Part shown: positions 21,675-31,654 of the stretch, one piece after another | Numbering within the stretch: position 1 is the first letter of the stretch | Layout of the letters: every line of letters starts with the position of its first letter | Assembly: GCA_039000515.1 (NCBI GenBank) | Contig: JBCFYV010000024.1 | Location: 42,233,979-42,297,978, forward strand | Origin: Timema cristinae | Lineage: Eukaryota; Arthropoda; Insecta; Phasmatodea; Timematidae | DNA: 64,000 bases | Direction: 5' to 3' | Made by a program: the position numbers and the translations under genes | The notes under the pieces: generated by a model | What the model was told of the DNA's origin: nothing | The model's input: the letters and a program-made list of their open reading frames with translations, nothing else | Database searches by the model: none

Positions 21675-21740
21675 AAAAAAGACCTCACTCTCGTAAAAGA
21701 CTGGACTGTAAATGATGTGAAGACCGAACCAGATCAACCG
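21675..21740 (+). mobile_element. SINE-B head fragment
   Basis: AAGACCTCACTCTCGTAAAA then GACTGGACTGTAAATGATG resembles the head. The body is lost. Confidence 0.4.
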
Positions 21741-21889
21741 GTCCAGGATTATGAGCCTGACCATCGCCTCACTGACAAATCATATTAGGTGAGCTTGACA
21801 CCTATGCAGTATATGGCTAATATTGATCTGTCCAGTTTGACAACTAATTTTTGGAATCATCGTGGAATGAATTTGTTTCTCCATTTAAT

Positions 21890-22460
21890 ATGTATCGACC
21901 TCGGTGGTCTTGAGGTAGAGTGATCATGATCCAATGTTTGTAGGTTCAAACCCAGACAGGGTCGATACATTTTACTTGAGTGATTAAAATCAATCCGTAG
22001 AACAAATTCCTTCGGAGGGGGAGTGAGGTGTCGGACTTCTATGCTGGGGTCCGGGGTTCAATCCTCGGTCCCGACAGAGATCTATCTGATTACCAAAACC
22101 TTCCTTCCCCTTTGACAAGACGTGTATTAATCACATCTTGTGAATGTGGGGAATTCCAGGCCTCCACCGTGGTTCGGATCCCACGTTAAACTGTAGGTCC
22201 TCCATTTCATCTCACAATCACACTTCCATCACACATTCGCGTAAGTGCGTATAACCCGAACGGGTAGTAAGTACGCGGTGCTAATAATAATAATAATAAT
22301 AATATAATAATAATAATTGTGGCATTTAGAAGAATCCTGGAATGTATGTGAAAATACCTTTCCCGGCAAAATCGGTAAGTCCTTTCGCTCTCGCCCAGAG
22401 AAATTATCATGTGCTGATATAAGTTGGTTCAGAAAATGCACGTTAAATACTTCAAATAAG
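21890..22460 (+). mobile_element. SINE-D interrupted by a SINE-A
   Basis: The head CCTCGGTGGTCTTGAGGTAG is at 21898. The 3' part at 22317-22460 carries GTGCTGATATAAGTTGGTTC then AGAAAATGCACGTTAAAT. Confidence 0.85.
22026..22316 (+). mobile_element. SINE-A nested in SINE-D
   Basis: It is nearly complete but starts in the AGGTGTCGGACTTC part of the head. It is of the long-insert subtype (GTGTATTAATCACA). The junction lies in a stretch similar in both elements, so the edge is uncertain by about 15 bp. Confidence 0.85.
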
Positions 22461-22534
22461 TAATATGTTTTAAGTTATAGACCTTAACTTTTGGTAACGT
22501 TGTAAGTATCAAGTTCGTAAAAGACTTATTTATG

Positions 22535-22665
22535 GTTGATAAAAGGTTCGAGGTTCGAATCTTGGCCGTGTGCACTGGAAGTGAGTGGTGGGGTGCTTGT
22601 TACATGCTATTTCCATAATAATTCAGACGCCCATCTTCTAAAATGCCATCCTTATATTCTAAGCC
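22535..22665 (+). mobile_element. SINE-B, degenerate
   Basis: GTTCGAGGTTCGAATCTTGG is a clear box B. The rest is heavily diverged. Confidence 0.45.
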
Positions 22666-22705
22666 GTAGATAAACTTTATTATTATTATATATTTTATTA
22701 TATAT

Positions 22706-22833
22706 GCCAGGCCTCCACCGTGGTTCGGATTCCACGTTAAACTGTAGGTCCTTCATTTCATCTCACAATCACCTACCATTACACATTAGCGTAAGTGCGT
22801 ATAATCCGAACGTGTAGTAAGACGCGGTGCTAA

Positions 22834-22855
<22 letters not shown>
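22706..22855 (+). mobile_element. SINE-A, 5'-truncated, left half of an inverted pair
   Basis: It starts at GCCAGGCCTCC and its (TAA)n tail runs directly into the (TTA)n of the next copy. Confidence 0.9.
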
Positions 22856-22871
<16 letters not shown>

Positions 22872-23150
22872 GCACCGCGTCTTAATACCCGTTAGGGTTA
22901 TATGCACTTACGCTAATGTGTAATGGTAGGTTGATTGTGAGATGAAATGGAAGGCCTACAGTTTAACGTGGGATCCGAACCACGGTGGAGGCCTGGCATT
23001 CCTCACATTCACAAGTTGTGATTAATACACGTCTTGTCAGAGGTGAAGGAAGGGTTTGGTAATCAGATAAATCTTTGCCGGGACCGAGGATTGAACCCCG
23101 GACCCCCAGAACAGAATTCTGACATCTTACACCTAGACCGCCAGGTCACC
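22856..23150 (-). mobile_element. SINE-A, full length, right half of an inverted pair
   Basis: Tail-to-tail with the previous copy. It is of the long-insert subtype and ends CGCCAGGTCACC. Confidence 0.9.
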
Positions 23151-23224
23151 TAAATAAACATAGTGTTGAAGCTATAGATATTAGTATTATGTATTATATT
23201 ATGTATGAAAATTTTCTACTCCGA

Positions 23225-23490
23225 AATTATGATGAATCTTTTAAAGAGTGATTTTTTTGTTAGTTCTAAATTTTTCTAAAATGGCTCAGACAATTTTGTT
23301 TAAAATTCAGATATAGGTTTTGTTTGACATGACAAATAGTTTATTAGTTTCCAGGCAAAAAATCTGATTGACTGACTGGTAATTTTTGAAAATTCAAAAT
23401 ATTTCAAAAATATCCTTAACGATTTTGTTTAAAATGTTTATCTTAGGATTGATTGTGTGTTATGACAAAATATAACAGTGTTAACTCCTT
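23225..23490 (+). repeat. Two outlying units of the 146-bp repeat
   Basis: TTTGACATGACAAATAG, AACGATTTTGTTTAAAATG and GACTGGTAATTTTTGAAAA match the 19-20 kb array. They lie 3 kb away, with SINEs in between. Confidence 0.6.
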
Positions 23491-23499
23491 ACAAGATGA

Positions 23500-24800
23500 A
23501 TAAGCGTAAAATATAGGAACAACCAAATCACAATGAGCTATTGTGTTAGACCAATAAAAAAGTAGTTTTGCAATTGACTGTACACCCACGTGATATTGAA
23601 TACACTTGATATGCAGTTCAGGCTCTCACAGATACACACTTGCTGTGACTCACATGTTCAATTGATTGTAATTATCACTCAGTGCATTGTGTTCAAAGTA
23701 TAATCCCATTTTGTAATAATAGACTATGACTCATCGTGTGCTTTTCAAAATAACAATGTTGTTTTTTTAAGAGTTAGGCGTCTCCAAGTTATTCTCAACA
23801 GATTCTAATCCCAGTAGACAAAATGAGTAAGATGAATTTCAAGGACAGTAATCAACACTCTGCCTAAATTAATACAAGAAGCTGAGTGATATTATTTTAA
23901 GGCGTAATGTCCCCTTTGAGTTTCGCAGTAGGCTAGATTGCCGATGACGGGAAGATCGAGGTTCGAATCTTGGTCAGGTGTACTGAGGTTTTACTCCAAA
24001 ACAGTTTTTCACTCTCCCTCCAAGCAAATTCGGATACTCTTCCACCAAATATAAACCTTCCTAATCCATAAAATCATTAATGTAATTAGTACATAAGCAA
24101 ATAACTAGAACGAGTAGTGAGACGTGGTGCTATAAAAAATATATCAAAGGTGACAATTAAATCACATGACATATGGATATATTAAAATTGTTTAATTAAC
24201 TTTAGTAACTAACAACTCCTGTTCTACCTACTAAAATCATAATATAGTTAGTATTTCTTCGTATTATTATTTCATTAGAACTTTCTTTGTTTACTTGTTA
24301 CTTACAAAATAATTTAAAGGGGCTCTTGGTCGGCCATGTTGTTTCCTGGATACACCTCTGAAAGGTGATCTCTCGTCATTCCCCATTTTATTTATTTTTT
24401 TATTCTTATTTTAAACTTTCATTCAACAAGGTTAGGTTAGTAAGGATGAAAACTACACTAAGAACTAAAAACGAACTTTTTAGAATGTTGGTAACACTCT
24501 TAGCCGGAGAACCCAAATTAACTGTCTGAAGTACTTGGGCATATTGACCAAAAGACAAGCGGAAAAAAATACAATATTCCTTCCCATCTTCACAAGTATC
24601 CTGCATTTCTTTGAGATCATCTACTATAGATTCGAATAATATATGGACACACTGTATAGTAAATTAACATACCACAAAGCACAAATGCATCCGAATAAGT
24701 ATTTGTCACAATATTTTTATTTCGTGATCCTCGTCCGAATATCCAAATAACATTAATGGGATCGGAACGAGAAAGTCATAATTAGGAGCAACTTTACTTA
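23500..24800. other. Stretch without genes apart from one SINE-B
   Basis: The ORF at 24406-24606 minus is not SINE-derived but matches nothing known. Confidence 0.45.
23895..24140 (+). mobile_element. SINE-B
   Basis: GCAGTAGGCTAGATTGCCGA and GAGGTTCGAATCTTGGTCAG are clear. The tail is GACGTGGTGCTATAAAAAA. Confidence 0.85.
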
Positions 24801-24808
24801 CATTTGCG

Positions 24809-25074
24809 ACCCGCCTCGGTGGCGTAGTTGGCTAACGCGCTTGTCGTGTTGAGCCCGACTGCTGAGGACGGGGAGATCGAGGTTCGAATCTCGGTCGGGT
24901 GAACTGGGGGTGGTTTTTTCTAAATGGTTTTCCACTCTTCCTCCACGCAAATGCGGGTTCACTTCCTTGAATTCAACCTTCCCAATTCCTAATCCATTAG
25001 TGTAATTAGTACTTAAGCGTATAACCCGAACGGGTAGTAAGACGCGGTGCTAAATAATAATTATAATAATAATA
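24809..25074 (+). mobile_element. SINE-C, full length, best-preserved copy
   Basis: The duplication ACTTACATTTGCG lies at 24796-24808 and 25075-25087. Box A is GGCGTAGTTGGCTAACGCGC and box B is GAGGTTCGAATCTCGG. Confidence 0.95.
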
Positions 25075-25099
25075 ACTTACATTTGCGTAAGGGGGATCC

Positions 25100-25170
25100 T
25101 CATTACATAACGCTGGGATTCGAACCCCAACCTCCACGCCACTGACAAACCAGACTATATAGACCAGAAT
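25100..25170 (-). mobile_element. SINE-B head-like fragment
   Basis: The minus strand has GGTTGGGGTTCGAATCCCAG and a degenerate head. No tail. Confidence 0.4.
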
Positions 25171-25244
25171 TTTTTTGTCCGCGTACCCACCTATGTGCGG
25201 ATCACACGAATTAACATAAAAATACGTTGGAGTTTTTATATTCT

Positions 25245-25672
25245 TTTACGACGCATCTTAGTATCGGTTCGGGTTATGCTTATACATTAATTATTATAAT
25301 GAAGTGCTTCCCGAACTTTTAAAAACCCTGATACCATTTTTAGAACCACAAACTTTCGCGATTTTGCCCAACTTTAACTTACAAAGTGGATGGTGTGGAT
25401 GTATTTTTTTAATTATAATTTTTTACCACCTTCTTATCACTTTACTATTATTTTTTTTAAAAAAAAAGCTACAAAAGTTTCACAGTCAAACAAACTTTTA
25501 GTAACCCATTAAAATCGGTTCACGACCTACAATTTCGCAACCATTACCAGCGAGAAAAGTATTTATGGAAAAAAAAAACCTTAATAAACCCAACCGGGCT
25601 TCGAATCCCGAGCTCTCCGTTAACCGTCATTCTATTCAATGAAAGGAAAGTAACGTGTTAGACTGATATGGG
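25245..25672 (-). mobile_element. SINE-B interrupted by a hAT-like fragment
   Basis: The tail (ACGACGCATCTTAGTATCGG) is at 25245-25300 and the head with box B GGGCTTCGAATCCCG is at 25580-25672. Confidence 0.6.
25301..25530 (+). mobile_element. hAT-like fragment inside a SINE-B
   Basis: The insert starts GTGCTTCCCGAACTTTTAAA, like hAT ends with a C-C-C-A-A-C-T-T-T core. It separates SINE-B tail (25245-25300) from SINE-B head (25580-25670). The right edge is approximate. Confidence 0.45.
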
Positions 25673-25859
25673 TAGAAATATATTAGAAACGTATTTTTTC
25701 CTCTTGTTTTCTAACTTCCAAGGAAAATAATGACCGCAATATTTACAATCCCCGCAATAATTATGTTACATTTGTTTCCTTAATATGAGCCTAGAGTCTG
25801 TATTTAAGGTCATTCAAAAATTAAAAATGTATTGCCCAATTTTAGCAAATTAAAAAAAG

Positions 25860-26062
25860 CTAGAAATGTAATGAAATTTTTATAATATTGTTATTAAAAA
25901 TTATTATAAATATTTCATTGTGTAGCCCTCATGAATCTATAAATATACTAAATTTCAGCTCCATTAATTAACTACTTTAATTTTTCATAGGGTCGCAAAA
26001 AGTATAAAATAGCAAAAATTTAATGATTTGAAATCATTGAATCACTATTTATAGCTTATAAT
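25860..26062 (+). repeat. Orphan dispersed repeat, copy 2
   Basis: It contains CTAAATTTCAGCTCCATTAA, TTAACTACTTTA, TATAAAATAGCAAA and the palindrome AATGATTTGAAATCATT. The following AT-rich part to 26180 has several GAATCC motifs in both orientations. Confidence 0.6.
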
Positions 26063-26408
26063 TAGTGATTATCTCACGAATCCTTCTAATCCCTCAAATA
26101 CCTTGAATCTCTCAAATCCTTAAGGATATCCGAAATTCGTGGATTAGATAAAATCTCGGATTCGTGACTCAAATCCTTAAAAAAAAATATTTATTTTAAA
26201 GTGAAATTTGTTTTACTGCTTAGTTGGTGGTTCAGAACAAATTATAATAACTATAGGATGAACTCAACAACAAGGCCCCAGACCAGTAATTTAACACCAA
26301 ACTGTATAATATATTAATGTTATATGAATGATTATAAGAAAGAATATTAACATCTAGTTACTTTTTAATTCATATTATTCTATTATATTTATATTTTCAC
26401 TTATACTC

Positions 26409-26573
26409 CCTACACCTCTGACAAGACATCTTGTGAATGTGTGGAATGCCAGGCCTCCACCGTGGTTCGGATTCCACGTTAAACTGTAGGTCCTTCATTT
26501 AATCTCACAATCACCCTAACATTACACATTAGCGTAAGTGCGTATAACCCGAACGGGTAGTAAGACGCGGTGC

Positions 26574-26603
<30 letters not shown>
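26409..26603 (+). mobile_element. SINE-A, 5'-truncated
   Basis: The duplication CACTTATACTC lies at 26398-26408 and 26604-26614. It begins CCTACACCTCTGAC. Confidence 0.95.
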
Positions 26604-26608
<5 letters not shown>

Positions 26609-27268
26609 ATACTCATAATTATTCGAAATTCGAAAATAAATTGGAGATTCGGATTTGGATCGACCCAACTCTACTTATAATCATTATACAATGTTTAAAA
26701 TAGTGTAATAATTTTTTAAATTGTTTAATGACCCTAAATATAAAATGAAGCTAGTGTCAAGCTAGTGTTACACAAAAACAATTAACCTACTGGTCATTAC
26801 TAGTTTTTTTTTCAATGCTATTAACTAAAAATACGCGGAAATGCCACATGAGTTACTTAATTCAACCTGCAAATTTAAATCTTAATTAATGCTTTTCACA
26901 AATGTAAAAAAACAAAAATCCAAGTACATAATGTTTTGTATTAAGATATACCTTGGTTGTAATGGATTTTTTTTCCATTCGAATTAACATAAAGTAATAT
27001 CGTATTTATTAAAATTATTTGGGTTTTTTATGTTGATTTTTATCATTTACTGTCGGGTCATTGACATTTAAGCCAACACAAGTCTTTCACATTGTGTGTA
27101 CATGAAGAAATCTAATATCTGAACAATGACGGGAGACTCATTAATGTGTGGCGTTTAGCCTACAGTCCAACTTTCACAAGAAGAATATTTTATAAAATAC
27201 AGACTTTTTTATGGTTGATATTGACAAAATTTTACTACTTAATTAGTGCTATTTTATAGATATTAATG

Positions 27269-27414
27269 TGGGGAATGCCAGGCCGCCACCGTGGTTCGGA
27301 TTCCACGTTAAACTGTAGGTCCTTCATTTCATCTCACAATCACCCGACCATTACACATTAGCGTAAGTGCGTATAACCCGAACGGGTAGTAAGACACGGT
27401 GCTAATAATAATAA
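27269..27414 (+). mobile_element. SINE-A, 5'-truncated at the hairpin
   Basis: The duplication TATAGATATTAATG lies at 27255-27268 and 27415-27428. It begins TGGGGAATGCCAGGC. Confidence 0.95.
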
Positions 27415-27428
27415 TATAGATATTAATG

Positions 27429-27710
27429 GTGACTTGGGGGTCTAGGGGTAGGTTGTCGGACTTTGATGCTTGGGTCCGGGGTTAAATCCTCTCCCGGCAC
27501 AGATTTATCTGTTTCCAAACCCTTCCTTCACTTACGATAAAACGTGTACTAATCACAACTTGTGAAAGTGGGGAATTCCAGGCCTCCACCGTGGTTAGGA
27601 TCCCACGTTAAACTGTAGGTCTCCATTTCATCTCACAATCACCCTACCATTACACATTAGCGTAAGTGCGTATAACCCGAACGGGTAGTAAGACGCGGTG
27701 CTAATAATAA
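27429..27710 (+). mobile_element. SINE-A, full length, at the same target as the previous copy
   Basis: The right flank TATAGGTATTAAT (27711-27723) is a third copy of the same target word, with one change. It is of the long-insert subtype. Confidence 0.95.
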
Positions 27711-27734
27711 TATAGGTATTAATAATATTATCCA

Positions 27735-27942
27735 CTAATCTCGTGTTGGATTAGACTGCCAAAAACTGGGATATTGGGATTCGATACCGGTCGGGTGGTT
27801 TTCCTAAATGGTTTTCCACTCTCCCGCCCCGTAAATTCGGGTGCAATTCCTCTAAGTTAAACCTTTCTAATTCCTAACCAATTGATGTAATTCGTATATA
27901 GGCGTATAGCCTGAACAGGTAGTAAGACGAAGGCTAAAAAAA
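27735..27942 (+). mobile_element. SINE-B, 5'-truncated
   Basis: GACTGCCAAAAACTGGGATA leads to the tail GACGAAGGCTAAAAAAA. Confidence 0.75.
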
Positions 27943-27949
27943 TTATTTA

Positions 27950-28166
27950 TCACCCGCTTCGGTGCCCGAATGGTCTAAGGGCGTCACTCTCGCAATATAG
28001 TAGACTGCCGATGACAGGGGATCGGGATTTGAATCCCGGTCGGGTGAATTGAGGGGGATTTTTTCTAAATGGTTTTCCGCTCTCCTTCCACGCAAATTTG
28101 AGTACACTTCATATAAATTCAATCTTCCTCATCCCTAATTCACTAGTGTAATAAGTAATTATGCGC
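27950..28166 (+). mobile_element. SINE-B, 3'-truncated
   Basis: The head CCGCTTCGGTGCCCGAATGG is intact. It stops near TAATTATGCGCATG. Confidence 0.85.
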
Positions 28167-28384
28167 ATGTTTGAACACCTAAATGAATTTAAAACTGTGC
28201 TGGTACATCTTCCCATAAAGTGGTACTATTTGTCGCATCATAAATATTTTAAAGTCATTAGTAGACCTTCTCATATAGCCATCCCCCTGAGTGGTACGGA
28301 ATGTCACGTGATACGAATTGTCATTTGTCGTATATTCGTCTCGTTCCCAAAGGTTCAACAATCTATCATTATAAAAACTAGACC

Positions 28385-28890
28385 CATAGTAACTTGACTC
28401 TACTCTCCCTATCAACTATCTTTTTACTCTCTTCAACATTTTCTACTCCTTTCACTCAATTAGAAATTAACCGCTTCTTTTATTCCTAGACTAACCCTCT
28501 TCCCCGTAAAAAAATATTGTAAAGAATCCTGTAAAACAAAGCTTCAAATCATCCATCATGTACAATATAAATAAAACAAAAATACTTACTGATTATAGCC
28601 CCTCCCTCTTTTTATCCTCCCTCCTATTTTCATCTATTCCTCTATAATTTTGTTTGCTCTAGGCGCGAAAGGAATTGTGTATACACTAATCAAAAAATTG
28701 TTAAAATCAAATTAATTTTTCAGCTTCCTCCACTTTCATTTACTCCCCTCGTTTCCCAAATTTTATTTTAAATCTTTTTTTTTTGCGTTCCTCGTCACTA
28801 CATCTATTTCTCTTTCCTTACCCCTACACCCCCCGCTACCCCCTTCACCAACCCCACTTTCCCTTCAACAACTTTTTTTTCCAACGACTA
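28385..28890 (+). repeat. Pyrimidine-rich tract
   Basis: The stretch is dominated by C/T with CCCCT and TTCACC motifs and no ORF. It precedes the RTE-like 3' end and may be its untranslated region. Confidence 0.5.
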
Positions 28891-28917
28891 TATAATATAC
28901 TATCGACATTTTTATTA

Positions 28918-29080
28918 GGAATAAATTAAATTTTCAAAATAAAATATAGCCTATGTTACTCGATGATAATGTAGCTTTATATTGGTGAAAAATTTTTTGA
29001 ATGGTCCAGTAGTTTTTGAGTTTATCCATTACAACAAAAAAAAAATCAATCTTTCCTCTTTATAATATTAGTATATATAA
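28918..29080 (+). mobile_element. RTE-clade-like LINE 3' end
   Basis: The stretch contains ATAGCCTATGTTACTCGATG, AGTAGTTTTTGAGTTTATCC and, at the end, CTCTTTATAATATTAGTATA. These resemble widespread arthropod RTE 3' termini recalled as ending in TTATAATATTAGTA. No ORF is attached. A pyrimidine-rich tract precedes it. Confidence 0.5.
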
Positions 29081-29095
29081 AAGCAATTCAAACTC

Positions 29096-29350
29096 TCCCG
29101 CTTCGGTGGCCGCGTGGTTTAACGTGCTACTCTTTTGTTAGACTAGACTGTCGATCACGGGGAGCTCGAGTTTCGAAATCCCGGTCGGGTTTACTGAGGG
29201 TGGCTTACCTTACTTTTTTTTTCCACTTACCCACCAAGTAAATATGTGTACACTTCCTCTAAATTCAACCTTCCTCATCCCTAGTATATTAGCGTAATTA
29301 GTATATATTAATATAACCCAAATGAGCTGTAAGACGTGGTGTTTAAGATA
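29096..29350 (+). mobile_element. SINE-B, full length
   Basis: The head CCGCTTCGGTGGCCGCGTGG and the tail GACGTGGTGTTTAAGATAA. Confidence 0.85.
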
Positions 29351-29419
29351 AAAAGTAGTTCAAAGAGCCTTTAATAAAAACAACCCGTGCCTGGCGGATA
29401 CACGGGAAAAGGTGTACAC

Positions 29420-29572
29420 CTCGCCTTGTCTGGTTTATCGGTAGCAGGAAGATCGGGGCTGAAATCTCATTCGGTTTTACTGAGAGTAGGATTTTCTTAA
29501 AGGATTTCCTACTCTCCCTTCATGCAAATGTAGGCACACATATTCTAAATTCAAGTTTCATTTTCACTACCA
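29420..29572 (+). mobile_element. SINE-B, degenerate
   Basis: GGTTTATCGGTAGCAGGAAG, then TTTCCTACTCTCCCTTCATG. It is directly followed by a SINE-D. Confidence 0.55.
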
Positions 29573-29573
29573 T

Positions 29574-29862
29574 TTATTTGAGGTATTTAAGGTGCACTTT
29601 CTGAACTGACTGATTTTACCAGCACACGAGAAATTCTATGGGCGAGCGTGAAAGGACCTACCAATTTTGTCGGAAATGTTCTTTTACATGCAAATGCAAT
29701 AATCGACATGAGATTGAAGGCTTTACTTGTCCTTCCGAAGGAAGTTGTGCTACTTTTTTTTTTATCATATATGAAAAACCCGTCGACCCCAACTTGATTT
29801 GAACCCAAGAACATCGGGTTTCTGGGACGAGCGCTTTATCCCCAAGACTACAGAGGTCTACT
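29574..29862 (-). mobile_element. SINE-D
   Basis: The shared D/E tail GAGGTATTTAAGGTGCACTT is on the left. Box B on the minus strand is GGGTTCAAATCAAG. Confidence 0.85.
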
Positions 29863-30297
29863 TTTTTTTTAATAAAAAGTAAGATTAAAAATAGTTTTAA
29901 CTTAACCGGTATGACTTAGAAGTTGTTTTATAAGAACTCGTGTTTATTCCCTCTTGATTCCGTTTTAGTGAAAGTGATCGTGAATCAAATTACATTGAGA
30001 GAAAGAGGGAAAAAAAATCTAATTCATGTTGTCAGAAGCCTTGGGCATCGGAAGCTACATCTTATTATTTTTAAATATATTTTATCTTCACTTGTTAATG
30101 TGTGAAAGGCTTTTATAACACTTCCTGTCTTGAGTTCTTCTCGCTCTGGCGCTTCGATTAAGTACATCAGTGGTTTGTGTCATTAGGGATGTACAAGAGA
30201 TTGGCCACCAGGGTCAGACCTATGGTCATTGGGCATAAATACAACAGCCGAGATTTCTTCCCTACCAGATACAATTAAGACAAGTTTCTTAGGATTA

Positions 30298-30584
30298 TTA
30301 TTATTATTATTATTATTATTAGCACCGCGTCTTACTACCCATTCGGGTTATACGCACTTACGCTAATGTGTAATGGTAGGGTGATTGTGAGATGAAATGA
30401 AGGACCTACAGTTTAACGTGGAATCCGAACCACGGTAGAGGCCTGGCATTCCCCACATTCACAAGATGTCTTGTCACAGGTGAAGGAAGGGTTTGGTAAT
30501 CAGATAAATCTGTGCCGGGACCGAGGATTGAACCCGGCCGCCAGCATAGAAGTCAGACACCTTACCCTAGACCACCAGGTCATC
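30298..30584 (-). mobile_element. SINE-A, full length
   Basis: The duplication CTTAGGATTA lies at 30288-30297 and 30585-30594. Confidence 0.95.
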
Positions 30585-30737
30585 CTTAGGATTAATAAAC
30601 CTCACGACTTCCTTACTGATAAACATATTATGTGTACTAATTGGTTTTTTTTATTACCACGTCTAACTACCTGTTAATATTAAAAGTATGATTATGATAA
30701 TCACTCTAATATGAAAGAGGTGAGGAAGGAAGCATTT

Positions 30738-30815
30738 TCAAGTTAATATACCCGCATTTCCATGGAAGGAGTATGGAAAATCTTTTAGGAGGAGGAAAAA
30801 AAAACCCACCCTTAT
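30738..30815 (-). mobile_element. SINE-B body fragment next to the CpG block
   Basis: CCCGCATTTCCATGGAAGGA and TGGAAAATCTTTTAGG match the inverse of the body. It ends where the CpG-rich DNA begins. Confidence 0.6.
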
Positions 30816-30824
30816 GGTACACGC

Positions 30825-31135
30825 ACACTGAGGCGAAGGAGAACGAGGCGCGCCGAAGAAATTTGTTTTCCGCCAGAGAAACTTGCGTGTCATCAAATGG
30901 AAGCCCGCTTACTGGGGCGACGCGCGCAGAGGCGAGGCGAGGAGCCATCTCGAGAAGAAGTGTTAGGAGCAACCAAGCGACGTTTCTTCCCGCCTCGTCT
31001 CGCACCGATATGAGGAGCGGCGAGCCAAAATATTTGATCTTCGTCTCTCTCTTCGGTCACTTCCGGGTATTGTCGGGTGAAATTCAACGGTGTCGTTCGG
31101 TAGAGAATGAGTCACGTCACTCACGTGGTCATATT
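30825..31135. promoter_or_regulatory. CpG-dense block, candidate promoter or 5' exon
   Basis: A hand count gives about 33 CpG in roughly 305 bp, in a window that is otherwise AT-rich and CpG-poor. It includes GAGGCGCGCCGAAG, GGCGACGCGCGCAG, an ETS-like CTTCCGGG and the E-box CACGTG near 31120. Overlapping ORFs on both strands are open mainly because the block is GC-rich. No TATA box or convincing splice donor was found. It directly abuts a truncated SINE-B, so the left edge may be an insertion junction. Confidence 0.4.
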
Positions 31136-31388
31136 ATAATTTAATTAACTATTGTAGTAATTTATTGTATGATGTTGCTGCTTTCCGTGCCTTTGAGTTT
31201 TTAATTTAAAGTTATGTTAGTCACATCTAAAAAAATCGGTACCTATTAATAAATTAACTCTAATATTATTTTATTAGCATAGATAATACAAGTTAGATTC
31301 TGACCACCATCGTATGCCGAAACAGTGGTTTTTTTCTTTTCTTTTTTTTTCTCTTTTTTTTCGAATCTTGTGGGTGTAAAACCTGTAG

Positions 31389-31595
31389 GGTGACCTGGCG
31401 GTCTAGGGTTAAGGTGTCAGATTTCTGTGCTGGGGTCTGAGGTTCAATCCTCGGTTCCGGCACAGATTTATCTGATTTTCAAACCCTTCCTTTAGCTCCG
31501 ACAAGACGTGTATTAATCACAACTTGTGAATGTGTGGAATGCCAGGCCTCTACCGTGGTTTTGATACCACTTTAAACTGTAGGTCCTCCATTTTT
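31389..31595 (+). mobile_element. SINE-A, 3'-truncated
   Basis: The head GGTGACCTGGCGGTCTAGGG is intact. It stops after GTAGGTCCTCCATTTTTTT, so it lacks the shared tail. Confidence 0.85.
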
Positions 31596-31654
31596 TTGTC
31601 TATTTGTTAATATTTCGCGCAAAAACGGATATTTGACGTTTAAGTGTGATTGAA

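Larger units (their letters stand above)
26062..28160. other. AT-rich DNA between SINE copies
   Basis: 26615-27250 holds nothing recognised. Confidence 0.5.

Noticed and set aside
28161..28415. Two 78-codon ORFs on opposite strands
   Set aside because: They mirror each other in a stop-poor stretch, with no domain or splice support.
30706..31144. Three overlapping ORFs (123, 99 and 64 codons) in the CpG block
   Set aside because: They are open on both strands because of GC-rich sequence. There is no recognisable domain, and one end is SINE-B.
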